Source: CAJXMH01 sp040220135 (lineage in GTDB: Bacteria; Bacteroidota; Bacteroidia; Flavobacteriales_E; Vicingaceae). Taken from it: a stretch of 64,000 bases of DNA. Shown piece by piece: positions 25,315-34,585 of this stretch; the first letter of the stretch is position 1; each line of letters starts with the position of its first letter. Position numbers and translations under genes: made by a program. Location: the NCBI GenBank assembly GCA_040220135.1, contig JAVJTT010000024.1, positions 62,001-126,000 of the forward strand, in the 5' to 3' direction. A model generated the notes under the pieces. That model ran no database searches, was not told where the DNA came from, and saw nothing but the letters and a program-made list of their open reading frames with translations.

Positions 25315-25728
25315 CTAAAATTGGTCGATCAAATAGTTGATCAGGTCGGTGGTTGTTACCATTCCCACCAATTTGTTGTTTTCTACTACCGGTAAGGCAT
25401 GAAATTCATGTTCGGCCAGTAGTTGTGCAACCTCATAGATGGTTGTTTTGGGATCAACAGTTTCTAAGGTTTTACTCATCACTTGCTCGATAGAAAGCAT
25501 ATTGTACATAGAAGTACCAACTTCCTCTTCATTTATAGAGCTAACAAAACTTATTTTTTGTAAATCAGTTTTACTGATCATTCCAATCACTGCCTCTCCA
25601 GAAACAACCGGAATATGACGAATGTTGTGTTCTTCTAATAGTTCACTAACTTCAGTTAAACTTTGGGTCTTATTAACAGACACAACCTCTGAAGACATGA
25701 TGTTTGATACGGGATTCCGCTTTTTCAT
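25315..25728 (-). CDS. Two-CBS-domain protein
   Basis: A 137-residue protein made almost only of a CBS pair. CBS1 (about 8-65) has M-S-S-E-V-V-S-V-N and I-R-H-I-P-V, and CBS2 (about 80-137) has V-M-S-K-T-L-E-T-V-D and H-A-L-P-V-V-E. Such Bateman modules bind AMP, ATP or SAM. It is 10 bp upstream of the GCS2-CBS gene and presumably the first gene of that operon. It may pair with the CBS part of the ligase. Confidence 0.88.
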   Translation of the reverse strand: MKKRNPVSNIMSSEVVSVNKTQSLTEVSELLEEHNIRHIPVVSGEAVIGMISKTDLQKISFVSSINEEEVGTSMYNMLSIEQVMSKTLETVDPKTTIYEVAQLLAEHEFHALPVVENNKLVGMVTTTDLINYLIDQF

Positions 25729-25850
25729 AGATACTTATTTTGAGTTATAAACAAAAGGCTTATGCCTTCTGCGGCCAAAGGTAATGTGCAAAAAGTCTCG
25801 GCAAAATGATATTTGTCAGCTTTGAGAAATAAAAAATGAGAAATCAGGAA

Positions 25851-26246
25851 TTATTTTTCGGTCCGGTCTTTTAGAATTTCCGCTTTTCTAAACTTCACCA
25901 TCTCTTTTATCAATGCTTTGGGAAGCGGTTTGTCAAGCGGAAACTGAATAGAGCCTTTGCCTTGTTTGAAATCTTTTAGTTCTTCTGAAAAGTGAGCCAT
26001 AGTGGTGGGAAAAGGGTAAAAGCCAATAAACTTGGCATAAGCAGCCATCATAATTTGTTGGTCTCTTTTACCGCCTTCTACCAACGTAAAGGTGGGTACT
26101 TTGTAGTTTAATACCTCAATGGCTTCTGGCACCGCTTCTTTAATCAATTTTCTTATTTCGATCAACTTTTCTTGCGCCGCTTCAGATTGATGAGCAATGT
26201 AATCATCAATGGTTTTGAAGTTTGGCATCTTGCCTTTTTTTGCCAT
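25851..26246 (-). CDS. DUF1801 (YdhG-like) protein
   Basis: A 131-residue cytoplasmic protein with the DUF1801 pattern: I-D-D-Y-I-A at about 12-17, L-I-K-E-A-V-P-E-A-I-E-V-L-N-Y at about 34-48, Y-A-K-F-I-G-F-Y-P near 70, and G-K-G-S-I-Q-F-P-L-D-K-P-L-P near 92. The fold is SufE/YdhG-like and the function is not settled; some members are called iron-binding frataxin-like. An internal ATG six codons on is an alternative start. Confidence 0.8.
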   Translation of the reverse strand: MAKKGKMPNFKTIDDYIAHQSEAAQEKLIEIRKLIKEAVPEAIEVLNYKVPTFTLVEGGKRDQQIMMAAYAKFIGFYPFPTTMAHFSEELKDFKQGKGSIQFPLDKPLPKALIKEMVKFRKAEILKDRTEK

Positions 26247-26314
26247 AGAGTAAAATTAATGCTAATGGATTACTTTTTTGGGGTATCTAACTTTAGGCTG
26301 TTTTGTTCAGACTT

Positions 26315-27889
26315 CTAATTGCTTTCTAATACATCGGATAAATCAATTAAGTGTAGGCTATTTTCCTTTTTATTGTAAAGTACACTGTCGATTAAAACTG
26401 CACTTTTTGATGCGTTTAGTTTTACAAGAAGCTTCCCTTGTTTATCAATAACATAGCTCTCTCCATCTTTAAAGATAAGCTGCTGATTACCTTCTTTTTG
26501 ATAACTCACATAGAGTTCATCACCCTTGTATTGATTGATTACGATTAAGGAAGCGTCTATTTCTAAAACGGTGTTTTGGTCAGTATAGAGGTAATAATGT
26601 TCATCTGATAAACTATTCAGGCAAACAAAAGAGGAATCACGTTTTAGAAATACATTGTCGTCGATGAAAAAGAGAAACTTGCCATAATCAGTCCGGTCAA
26701 CTTGATACTGCCCTATGGCCTTGCCCCTTTTGGAAGAGAAGAACAAGAGTGCTTCTTCAAATGAAAATAAGAACTGCGAGCCCTTTTGCTTCCAATCACT
26801 GATAAATTGACTTTTATCTTCTGAGAGGTATGCTTTATAGAGCAATTCCCCACTAGCAGCATGGTAGCATGCCATGTAGGCTCTACCAAATTGCTTCTTC
26901 CTTCTTTCTTTATAAGCATAGCCATAGTTGATCAAGAATAGCGAATCGTTTGATAGAAAAATGTTGGATTTACTTGTTTCCTTTTTGTCTTGCTCAACTT
27001 CCCACAATACTTCTCCTTTTGTATTTAGTTTGCTCAGTTTTTCTTTAGAAGCAAAGTACAATTCAGTAGAGTCTAGCAGCACGTTTGAAGCAAGGGGACG
27101 AACAATATTGGCACCGCTTACTATTCCGTAAGTACCGGTTAATGCCCCCGCGATTACTCCAAGGCCTGTGCCAATGGCTGCTGCCGTATGGTCTTTGGAA
27201 CCTGTTTTAAGTTGGTGCTCCCAACCTTTTCCTGTTTTAGGATTAAGTGCATACAAGCCATCCGCGGAAATCAAAAGAGTAGTATCATTTAAGGTTAATA
27301 CTTCATTCCATCCGTAGGTTGGATCTATTGTCCTGTTCCACTTCTTTCTTCCTGATTTTAGATTGTATCCAGACAGAATGCCATCTTTTCTAACATCGGT
27401 GGTGGTGTGATAGCCAAAGCCAACGTTTTCTTCTTCTAGTAAGTAAAACAAAGAATTTTTAACTGACCATATTTCTTTTCCATCCTGTTTGTTAAAAGCA
27501 AAGCTCCCCCTTGAGCTTCTTTGAAGAATCATTCCCTTATTAAGTCTAAAGTTACTTTGGTTAAACTTGATTTCTTTAGACCAATGTAGTTGACTAAAAT
27601 CAGCGCTGTATAAACTTATATTGCCTTTATTTTTTAGCCACTTACCATTTCTGCTTAAGGCTCTAAAAGTGATGAAAATGTTTTCACCCTTGGGATCAAG
27701 TGTTACATCTTGTATTCTTTCTTTGAAGTGATAGACTATTGCCTTTACTTTTTTCCCGTTTTTCAGCTCTTGACCGACTTCAAGCTGAGAAGTGTCAGTT
27801 AAAAAATTTTCTTGAGCAGTTAAAGCGCCTTTTGTCAGAAAGAAGGCAAGGAATACGGTTAGTTGAAGAAAAGAGAGCTTGGTTTTCAT
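26315..27889 (-). CDS. PQQ-like beta-propeller protein, exported
   Basis: A 524-residue protein. The ATG at 27889 is chosen because it directly precedes a signal peptide (M-K-T-K-L-S-F-L-Q, ending L-T-A-Q). The rest shows repeated W-x-x-x and G-x-x-x-W propeller strands (for example K-E-I-W-S-V, K-W-N-R, V-L-W-E-V, T-K-G-E-V) of the BamB/PQQ-like type. A Gly/Ala-rich hydrophobic stretch of about 25 residues (around 235-260) interrupts the blades and is unusual, either a loop or a membrane-inserting segment. Likely periplasmic or outer-membrane-bound scaffold. Ligand unknown. Confidence 0.7.
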   Translation of the reverse strand: MKTKLSFLQLTVFLAFFLTKGALTAQENFLTDTSQLEVGQELKNGKKVKAIVYHFKERIQDVTLDPKGENIFITFRALSRNGKWLKNKGNISLYSADFSQLHWSKEIKFNQSNFRLNKGMILQRSSRGSFAFNKQDGKEIWSVKNSLFYLLEEENVGFGYHTTTDVRKDGILSGYNLKSGRKKWNRTIDPTYGWNEVLTLNDTTLLISADGLYALNPKTGKGWEHQLKTGSKDHTAAAIGTGLGVIAGALTGTYGIVSGANIVRPLASNVLLDSTELYFASKEKLSKLNTKGEVLWEVEQDKKETSKSNIFLSNDSLFLINYGYAYKERRKKQFGRAYMACYHAASGELLYKAYLSEDKSQFISDWKQKGSQFLFSFEEALLFFSSKRGKAIGQYQVDRTDYGKFLFFIDDNVFLKRDSSFVCLNSLSDEHYYLYTDQNTVLEIDASLIVINQYKGDELYVSYQKEGNQQLIFKDGESYVIDKQGKLLVKLNASKSAVLIDSVLYNKKENSLHLIDLSDVLESN

Positions 27890-28077
27890 TTTTGTTCTAG
27901 TATGTGTAGAACAAATATAAACTGAATCCAAAGATTTGTTAGTTAAACTAAGCTACTACTAAACAAGGTCTAGCATTATCTAACTTTCCTATCTATTTTA
28001 GAGCATGAAAAAGTTCAAACTTCTCCAAACCAAAGATTACAATGGCCGTCTTATGAAGAAATCCTTCGAAGTGAAGA

Positions 28078-28809
28078 CTACGCTTTATTCTTCACATAAA
28101 TCAGCTTGTACTTTCCTTTGCCAGATTCTCGGGGCTCAATCTCAAATTTTCCGGTCGACTTGATCAAAGGAGTTAGTTTTTCAAAGCCGTAATTACGAGC
28201 ATCGAAGTTGGGTTGTTTCTTTTGAATCAAACTACCCACATCACCGAGGAAAGCCCAACCGTCTTCGTCAGAAAGGTCTCTGATGGAGCCTGCTATCAAT
28301 TTTATTTCCCTAGCGGTTATCTTATCAATGCTATTCTTTTGATCTTCTTTCTTTTCTACTTTGGCCTCAGAAACATTTCGCAGAATTTCAATGTAAATGA
28401 ACTTGTCACAAGCTACAATGAAAGGGTTAGGGGTTTTCTTTTCGCCAATCCCGATCACCAATTTTCCGGCTTCTCTTAATCGCGTGGCAAGGCGGGTAAA
28501 GTCACTGTCGCTAGAAACCAAACAAAAGCCATCTACTTTTTCACTGTAAAGCACATCCATAGCATCAATGATCATGGCAGAGTCAGTGGCGTTTTTGCCT
28601 GTGGTATAGCCATACTGTTGAATGGGGGTAATGGCATTTTCGAGCAACATCCCTTTCCATTTGGCTAGTCCGGGACGAGTCCAATCGCCGTAAATTCTCT
28701 TAATAGTGGGGTTGCCGTACTTGGCAATTTCTTGCATCATTTCGTGTACATGAGCAGAAGGAATGTTATCACCGTCGATTAGCACGGCAAGGTTAAGTTG
28801 TGTATTCAT
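28078..28809 (-). CDS. NYN (LabA/DUF88-like PIN) nuclease with C-terminal LOTUS domain
   Basis: A 243-residue protein. Residues 5-150 are a NYN domain with the acidic residues expected in the nuclease centre: Asp12 and Asp14 (L-I-D-G-D-N-I), Asp76 (A-T-D-S-A), and Asp101 and Asp103 (S-S-D-S-D-F). Residues about 165-240 form an OST-HTH/LOTUS domain (D-E-D-G-W-A-F-L-G-D-V-G-S, N-Y-G-F-E-K-L, F-E-I). NYN-LOTUS proteins are thought to bind RNA and may cleave it. Bacterial targets are unknown. Confidence 0.88.
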   Translation of the reverse strand: MNTQLNLAVLIDGDNIPSAHVHEMMQEIAKYGNPTIKRIYGDWTRPGLAKWKGMLLENAITPIQQYGYTTGKNATDSAMIIDAMDVLYSEKVDGFCLVSSDSDFTRLATRLREAGKLVIGIGEKKTPNPFIVACDKFIYIEILRNVSEAKVEKKEDQKNSIDKITAREIKLIAGSIRDLSDEDGWAFLGDVGSLIQKKQPNFDARNYGFEKLTPLIKSTGKFEIEPRESGKGKYKLIYVKNKA

Positions 28810-29122
28810 AGTAAAAAATAGGTGACAGTAAAAAGAGTTTTCTTACCGCTTTTGCTTGGGGCTTATTACTGTAAATGATTTTGTGGTTTAAGGCAAAAGG
28901 GAGGGAGGCAAGAGTCTGTAAAATTAAGCTTTTAATTTTTGAAAGTAAAAAGCTAAGTTTTAAAAAGCTGTAAATCAAATTACCTAAATTCTTTGAAATA
29001 AGGTGAATTATACGGTTAAACAATGCTTGACCAAAGCAACAGAATTCTCTCTATCTCCCTTTATTACCCATAAAAAAAGCCCGGCCAAACGGCAGGGCTT
29101 TCTTTTATTTTCTATACAAAGG
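28810..29122. other. Intergenic region between NYN-LOTUS and katG
   Basis: A 313-bp AT-rich stretch. It contains the upstream region of the NYN gene near 28810-28900 and the katG terminator at 29073-29105. Open stretches of up to 76 codons exist but have no recognisable domain and overlap the NYN start. No RNA gene is seen. Confidence 0.6.
29073..29105 (-). terminator. Terminator of katG
   Basis: On the minus strand arms AAAGCCCTGCC and GGCCGGGCTTT pair around a GTTT loop with one mismatch, and a run of seven T follows the stem. It lies about 20 bp after the katG stop. Confidence 0.85.
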
Positions 29123-31435
29123 TTAGCGTTGAGCAAAACCATTCTGCTTCAAGTCAAAACGATCCAAACGCATTACTTTGGTCCAAGCTGCTACAAAGTC
29201 ATTTACAAATTTTTCTTTAGCGTCATTTGCGGCATAAACCTCAGCTAAGGCACGAAGTTCAGAATTTGAGCCAAAGATTAGATCTGCTCTAGTGGCCGTG
29301 TATTTTACTTTACCGCTTTCACGATCCACAATTTCAAATACTCCATATTCGCCTTCTTTTTGTCTCCACTGATAATCCATGCTCAAAATTTCTACAAAAA
29401 AGTCATTGCTTAAAGTGCCAGCTCTATCAGTTAAAACACCATGCTTAGAACCATTATAATTAGCCCCTATAGCTCTCATTCCACCTACTAGAACGGTCAT
29501 CTCCGGTGGCGTAAGGGTTAAAAGCTGAGCTTTGTCCACTAATAATTCTTCGGTGGTGAGGGTGTAATCCGTTTTTTGATAGTTTCTAAAACCGTCAGCC
29601 ATAGGCTCTAAAACGGCCATTCCTTCTATATCTGTCATCTTTGCCGTAGCATCTGTTCTGCCGGGACTAAAAGGAACCTGCACTTCATAGCCAAACTTTT
29701 TAGCTGCTCTTTCTACCGCTACATTGCCACCCAGCACGATCAAGTCTGCCATAGAGACTTGTTTTTTCTTCTGTTGTTTGTTAAAATCTTTTTGGATCTT
29801 TTCATAAGTAGCTAAGACCTTATTCAACTCTTCCGGATTGTTTACTTCCCACTTGTTTTGAGGTTCCAAGCGTAACCTTCCACCATTTGCACCTCCTTTA
29901 TAATCAGAACCTCTAAAGGTTGAGGCCGAGGCCCAAGCAGTTCTCACTAATTCGGCTGTGCTTAAACCGCTATTGGCAATCTCTTTCTCCAAGGCTTGCA
30001 CATCTTCTTTAGAGATCATTTCATACTTGGCATTGGGAATAGGATCTTGCCAAATAAAATCTTCTTTTGGCACTTCTGGACCTAAATACAATTCTTTGGG
30101 CCCCATATCACGGTGAGTTAATTTAAACCAGGCTTTAGCAAAGGCTTCATTAAACTCTTCCGGCTTTTCTAAAAAGCGCTTTGAGATCTTTCTATACTCA
30201 GGGTCTTCAATCAAAGAAAGGTCGGTAGTTAACATGGTCGGACGATGTTTTTTGGTAGAATCAAACGCATCAGGCACCATTACTTTAGGGTCTTTCGCTA
30301 CCCACTGGTGGGCACCTGCCGGGCTTTTAGTCAACTCCCATTCTTCATTAAAAAGGGCTTTAAAATAACCTTGATTCCACTCTGTTGGCGTTGCGGTCCA
30401 AATTACTTCTAAACCAGAGGTAATGGCATCTTCCCCTTTACCTGACTCATAACTGCTTTTCCAGCCAAAACCTTGTTCGGTAATGGGTGCAGCTTCCGGC
30501 TCAGGGCCAACGTGAGAAGCAGGTCCCGCTCCATGCGTTTTACCCAAGGTGTGTCCGCCGGCAATCAGTGCCACGGTTTCTTCATCATTCATGCCCATTC
30601 TACCAAAGGTTTCTCTAATGTCTTGTGCAGCCAACTTTGGGTCGGGGTTGCCATTGGGTCCTTCGGGGTTTACATAGATCAGTCCCATTTGAACTGCTGC
30701 TAAAGGTCTTTCTAAATCACGGTCGCCGCTGTAACGTTCATCAGCAAGCCATTCGCTTTCCGGACCCCAATATACATTGCTAGCTGGTTCCCAAACATCA
30801 ACTCTTCCGCCACCAAAACCGATGGTTTCAAAGCCCATGTCTTCAAGGGCTACATTTCCGGTTAAAATCATTAGGTCGGCCCAAGAAATGTTCTTCCCGT
30901 ACTTCTGTTTTATGGGCCATAGAAGCCTTCTTGCCTTGTCTAAATTGGCATTGTCGGGCCATGAATTAATGGGAGCAAAACGCTGTTGGCCTTCCCGAGA
31001 ACCACCTCTACCATCTCCCGTTCGGTAAGTTCCGGCAGAGTGCCATGCCATGCGAATAAAGAAGGGACCGTAATGACCATAGTCTGCCGGCCACCAATCT
31101 TTTGATTCTTTCATCGCCTTGCGGATGTCAGCTTTTAAAGCCGCATAATCCAATTTTTGAAAAGCTTCTTTGTAATTAAAATCTTCCGCCATGGGGTCTG
31201 ACTTTTCAGCATTCAAGCGCAATACGCTTAAATCTAAACGATTGGGCCACCAATCCATGGGTTTACGTACTTCCTTTGACGAAGCGTCTCCATCTTCTCC
31301 AGCTGTATGATCGTAATTTGCTTCACTGTGATTTGCTTGTGCCTTGCTGCCGTGCATCACCGGACATTTTGAAATGTCTTGGGCATGCAGACTAAGCGCA
31401 ATCGCCAAACTCAAAAGGGATATAGTTTTTTTCAT
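29123..31435 (-). CDS. katG: Catalase-peroxidase KatG with signal peptide
   Basis: A 770-residue bifunctional haem catalase-peroxidase with both halves of the duplicated peroxidase fold. Distal residues are Arg128, Trp131 and His132, and the proximal haem ligand is His295 in G-G-H-T-L-G-K-T-H. Trp131, Tyr254 and Met280 have the spacing of the Met-Tyr-Trp adduct needed for catalase activity. The start carries a typical signal peptide (M-K-K-T-I-S-L-L-S-L, ending S-L-H-A-Q), so the enzyme should be exported to the periplasm, unlike the usual cytoplasmic KatG. It is divergent from oxyR. Confidence 0.95.
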   Translation of the reverse strand: MKKTISLLSLAIALSLHAQDISKCPVMHGSKAQANHSEANYDHTAGEDGDASSKEVRKPMDWWPNRLDLSVLRLNAEKSDPMAEDFNYKEAFQKLDYAALKADIRKAMKESKDWWPADYGHYGPFFIRMAWHSAGTYRTGDGRGGSREGQQRFAPINSWPDNANLDKARRLLWPIKQKYGKNISWADLMILTGNVALEDMGFETIGFGGGRVDVWEPASNVYWGPESEWLADERYSGDRDLERPLAAVQMGLIYVNPEGPNGNPDPKLAAQDIRETFGRMGMNDEETVALIAGGHTLGKTHGAGPASHVGPEPEAAPITEQGFGWKSSYESGKGEDAITSGLEVIWTATPTEWNQGYFKALFNEEWELTKSPAGAHQWVAKDPKVMVPDAFDSTKKHRPTMLTTDLSLIEDPEYRKISKRFLEKPEEFNEAFAKAWFKLTHRDMGPKELYLGPEVPKEDFIWQDPIPNAKYEMISKEDVQALEKEIANSGLSTAELVRTAWASASTFRGSDYKGGANGGRLRLEPQNKWEVNNPEELNKVLATYEKIQKDFNKQQKKKQVSMADLIVLGGNVAVERAAKKFGYEVQVPFSPGRTDATAKMTDIEGMAVLEPMADGFRNYQKTDYTLTTEELLVDKAQLLTLTPPEMTVLVGGMRAIGANYNGSKHGVLTDRAGTLSNDFFVEILSMDYQWRQKEGEYGVFEIVDRESGKVKYTATRADLIFGSNSELRALAEVYAANDAKEKFVNDFVAAWTKVMRLDRFDLKQNGFAQR

Positions 31436-31468
31436 ATTGTAGGTTTTAGGTTAAACAGATGTGTTATT

Positions 31469-31476
31469 CAAAATTA
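31469..31476 (-). promoter_or_regulatory. Putative -7 element of katG promoter
   Basis: TAATTTTG on the minus strand matches TAnnTTTG and lies 33 bp before the katG start. No good -33 TTG is spaced correctly, which would fit activation by OxyR, but no convincing OxyR palindrome was found in the 97-bp divergent region. Confidence 0.35.
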
Positions 31477-31532
31477 GTTTGTTACTTTGATTTATAAAAA
31501 CGATATTTTCTATATAAACATTGATGAAATAG

Positions 31533-32468
31533 ATGAACGTTCAACAGATTCAATATGTTCTAGCAGTGGCAGAATTAAGGCATTTTGAAAGAGCAGCCGA
31601 AAAGTGTTTTGTTACCCAATCGACTCTTAGCACTATGATCTCACGCTTTGAAGATGAATTGGGAATTCAGATTTTCGACCGCAAGAAAAAACCGGTAGCA
31701 TTAACCACGGAAGGAGCTACGCTCTTAGAACAACTAAAGAAGATTAATAAAGAAATTGAGCAGCTCAAGGAACTTGGTCAAGAGATAAAAGGAGAAGTTA
31801 GAGGAAATCTTACTATTTCTGTGATTCCAACCATTGCGCCTTTTTTATTGCCACTTTTTCTGCAAGACTTTGCGGCCAAGTTTCCCAATCTTAACATTGT
31901 AGTGAAAGAGCAAACCACAGCAGAGATCATGCGCCAATTAAAATCGAGGGATTTGGACATTGGCATAATCTCTATTCCCGTGAAAGATGAAGATATTGAA
32001 GAAATTAAATTGTACGATGAACCTTTTCTCTACTACGATGCCGGTCATGAACTCAAGCAGACTGTTTCACCTGAAAGTTTAGAAACCACCAACCTTTGTT
32101 TGTTGGAAGAAGGCCATTGCATGCGAACCCAAGTGATTAACCTATGTGATTTGCATAAAACCAATTTGAAGAACTTGCTCAATTTTGACTACAAAGCCGG
32201 CTCCATTGATAGTTTACTTCGCTTTGTGAAAGTAAACGGAGCGACTACTTTATTGCCTTATTTAGCTACTACAGAATTTACCAAAACAGAGCGAAAACAC
32301 CTCAGTTCTTTTTCAGACCCTATTCCTTTTAGAAGCGTTGGTTTAGTAGTGCATCGTCATTTTGTGAAGGATCAGATTCTTGAAAAACTAAAAGTGGAAG
32401 TGTTAGATAAAGTAGCACCACTTCTACCCAAAAGGGAATTGAAAGGGGAGGAGTTGTTGCCGGTTTAA
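31533..32468 (+). CDS. oxyR: OxyR, peroxide-sensing LysR-type regulator
   Basis: A 311-residue LysR-type regulator. N-terminal HTH at about 1-60 (F-V-T-Q-S-T-L-S-T-M-I-S-R-F-E) and a C-terminal periplasmic-binding-like sensor domain. The redox cysteines are present: Cys196 and Cys205 in G-H-C-M-R-T-Q-V-I-N-L-C, the same 9-residue spacing as C199/C208 of E. coli OxyR. Divergent from katG, which it very likely activates under peroxide. The stop overlaps the stop of the next gene by 4 bp on the opposite strand. Confidence 0.93.
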   Translation: MNVQQIQYVLAVAELRHFERAAEKCFVTQSTLSTMISRFEDELGIQIFDRKKKPVALTTEGATLLEQLKKINKEIEQLKELGQEIKGEVRGNLTISVIPTIAPFLLPLFLQDFAAKFPNLNIVVKEQTTAEIMRQLKSRDLDIGIISIPVKDEDIEEIKLYDEPFLYYDAGHELKQTVSPESLETTNLCLLEEGHCMRTQVINLCDLHKTNLKNLLNFDYKAGSIDSLLRFVKVNGATTLLPYLATTEFTKTERKHLSSFSDPIPFRSVGLVVHRHFVKDQILEKLKVEVLDKVAPLLPKRELKGEELLPV

Positions 32469-33784
32469 TTTATTTCAATGGCGTACAGCCTTTGAGGGGC
32501 ACTGCGCACTTGTAGATCTTGATAGAGGTAGTAAAGCTTGCCATCTCGGATCTTCAAATTGCTGGGAAAGGGATGCTGACTTTCTATTTGTTCTGCTGCA
32601 AGTTCACCTTTGTTTAAATCTACTTTTTGCACATACAAACGGTTTTTTTGTTTATAAACGGAATAGATGTCTCCAGAAAAGTAATCTTGTAGTAATTGAC
32701 GATTCCAATTTTCATTCAAATGGTATTCCATGCTGATCTGTTTTAGTTTCTTTCCTTCTTTGGAGTAAAAGCTGATGCTGTCAACAAAATGATCAAAGAG
32801 TATAAAGGTTTGCTTTGAACTGTACACCGGACAGTAGAGCGGATCACTTAAAACATGTCTGAAGAAATCATAACTTCGATCCAAATCTCGAATTGAACTA
32901 AGTTGTTGCCGGTTCTTTGCCGTAGCAGAACTTATAGCTCCCGTTCTCATGGCCTTAAACTGCTGATCATAGCGCATAAAAGTGCTTTTCGTTTTTTGAT
33001 CATGTATCCGTTTTAACTTTTTTTGTTCATCCTCATCTTCTCTTTTAGTGTAGTAGCGAATGTCCTGCTTGTCTTTGTCTTCAAAACCCACCACCATAAA
33101 TTGACCTATGGAAGCTTTACAATGCATGAGTGAATTCTCGTAATCGGCTCTGGAGAAAGCGTTAAGCAAACTAAAACTAGTATCTGTAAAATGAATTTGA
33201 GAAATACTGTCTTTACTGACCAAATGAATGTTTCGAAAACAATCTTGCAATAACTTCAATTGTTTTCCACTTACAGAAAGTTCATCGATGCTCTCACCAC
33301 GAACATTAACTAGCCGCATAACAGCTTTATTTCCGATGCCCAACAAAAGCAAAGTGGTATTTTCAAAGAAGGCATAGTCTCTTACGTAAGCCTTTTCATT
33401 GGGGTATACCAAGTTATTTTTCTTGGCACGAATTTCTACTTCTGAAAGGGCATAGCTTTTTTTACTTAAGCGAACCCGTAAAAATAGGGTGTCATGACTA
33501 AACCGATTTTCCGGATTCACTTCTAACTTTAACTCTTTATTTTGATAACTAATGTGAGAAAGACTCACTTTGTTAGGCAATTGACTTTCAAAATAGACTA
33601 GGCCTTTCCGAGTTGCCCCAATGAAAAGGTTTTTATCGGCTGTAAAGACGTAAGCGTCATTAACCGGATTGCCAAATTCGTTTTCCACTTTTAGTTTAAT
33701 GGTATACCACGAATTTTCTTGCGCCTTCAAACTTTGAGCGCAGCAGAAGAGAAAAAAGATGCAAAAAATGACTAAACGAGACAT
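32465..33784 (-). CDS. Exported protein with carboxypeptidase-regulatory-like N-terminal domain
   Basis: A 439-residue protein with a signal peptide ending S-L-K-A-Q at 22. Residues about 25-115 look like a CarboxypepD_reg beta-sandwich (V-E-N-E-F-G-N-P-V-N-D-A-Y, followed by L-S-E-V-E-I), which is common in Bacteroidota outer-membrane and surface proteins. The remaining 320 residues are rich in short beta strands with aromatic repeats and could form a propeller. There is no T9SS tail and no TonB plug. Function unknown. Confidence 0.65.
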   Translation of the reverse strand: MSRLVIFCIFFLFCCAQSLKAQENSWYTIKLKVENEFGNPVNDAYVFTADKNLFIGATRKGLVYFESQLPNKVSLSHISYQNKELKLEVNPENRFSHDTLFLRVRLSKKSYALSEVEIRAKKNNLVYPNEKAYVRDYAFFENTTLLLLGIGNKAVMRLVNVRGESIDELSVSGKQLKLLQDCFRNIHLVSKDSISQIHFTDTSFSLLNAFSRADYENSLMHCKASIGQFMVVGFEDKDKQDIRYYTKREDEDEQKKLKRIHDQKTKSTFMRYDQQFKAMRTGAISSATAKNRQQLSSIRDLDRSYDFFRHVLSDPLYCPVYSSKQTFILFDHFVDSISFYSKEGKKLKQISMEYHLNENWNRQLLQDYFSGDIYSVYKQKNRLYVQKVDLNKGELAAEQIESQHPFPSNLKIRDGKLYYLYQDLQVRSAPQRLYAIEIN

Positions 33785-33851
33785 GTACTGTGAATTAAAA
33801 CAGAAAGATAATTTTTTTTAAGACACAGCAATTTTATACAACGATTGCTAC

Positions 33852-34499
33852 TTAATTAATCGCCTCTTCTATCAGGGTTTCCCCCTCACTAAATTCAAAT
33901 AGTTTTCTTTTGGTGGTGTTATTTTTTAACGACTCTACAATCACATTTGCCACATCTTCTCGACTCACTTCTTTATTCAATTTTGCCGGACTATCTTCAA
34001 TTTTAATTTTACCCTTTGCCGAATTGTCTGTTAGCATCACCGGCCGTAGAATGGTGTAATCTAAATTAGATTGCTTCAATGCTTGATCGGCAAAGTGCTT
34101 GGCTATGTAATAGGGTTTAATCCCCGATTTTGGCCAAAATTCTCTAATGTCGGCTCCGGCAGCACTGACCATCACATAGCGTTTAACCTTTTCTTGCTCT
34201 GCCGCAAGCATACTTTTAACAGCCCCATCCAAATCAACTTCTAGGGTTTTTTCAGCTCCGGTTCCTCCACCAGAACCAGCTGTGAAAACAACCACATCTG
34301 CCATTTTAATGGTTTCAGAAAGCGCTTCAACCGACTGATCCAAACTGGCCAAAACCGTGGGCACATTCATCGCTTCAAACTTGGCTCTTTGCTCAGCTTT
34401 ACGAATCATGGCCAAAGGTTCTAAACTTTCAACTTTGGCTAATTTTTCACTTAAAAGGGTTCCTATTTTGCCATTTGCTCCAATTACTAATACCTTCAT
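33852..34499 (-). CDS. NAD(P)-binding atypical SDR (YwnB/YhfK-like)
   Basis: A 215-residue Rossmann protein. The nucleotide motif is G-A-N-G-K-I-G at 7-13. V-S-A-A-G-A at about 112-117 and the Y-Y-I-A-K segment near 128-132 hold the SDR catalytic region, although the classical Y-x3-K is shifted to Y-x2-K. A C-terminal L-D-Y-T-I-L-R-P strand is typical of the NmrA/YhfK group. Likely a quinone- or flavin-type reductase or redox sensor. Substrate not known. Confidence 0.85.
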   Translation of the reverse strand: MKVLVIGANGKIGTLLSEKLAKVESLEPLAMIRKAEQRAKFEAMNVPTVLASLDQSVEALSETIKMADVVVFTAGSGGGTGAEKTLEVDLDGAVKSMLAAEQEKVKRYVMVSAAGADIREFWPKSGIKPYYIAKHFADQALKQSNLDYTILRPVMLTDNSAKGKIKIEDSPAKLNKEVSREDVANVIVESLKNNTTKRKLFEFSEGETLIEEAIN

Positions 34500-34585
34500 T
34501 TTATTTTTTGGTTTTGGTTCATTCGTGCAACAGGAAGTAGCCTTAAATGTTGAGTAAAATGGTAGGAATCTAAAGGAATTCTAAA

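Noticed and set aside
28005..28163. 52-codon plus-strand frame beginning M-K-K-F-K-L-L-Q-T-K-D-Y
   Set aside because: The first 24 codons look protein-like, but the rest is antisense to the NYN-LOTUS gene. It may be a fragment, but no family is recognised.
28793..29023. 76-codon minus-strand frame upstream of the NYN gene
   Set aside because: It overlaps the NYN-LOTUS start in another frame, is rich in Leu/Ile/Lys because of AT content, and has no start context or homologous pattern.
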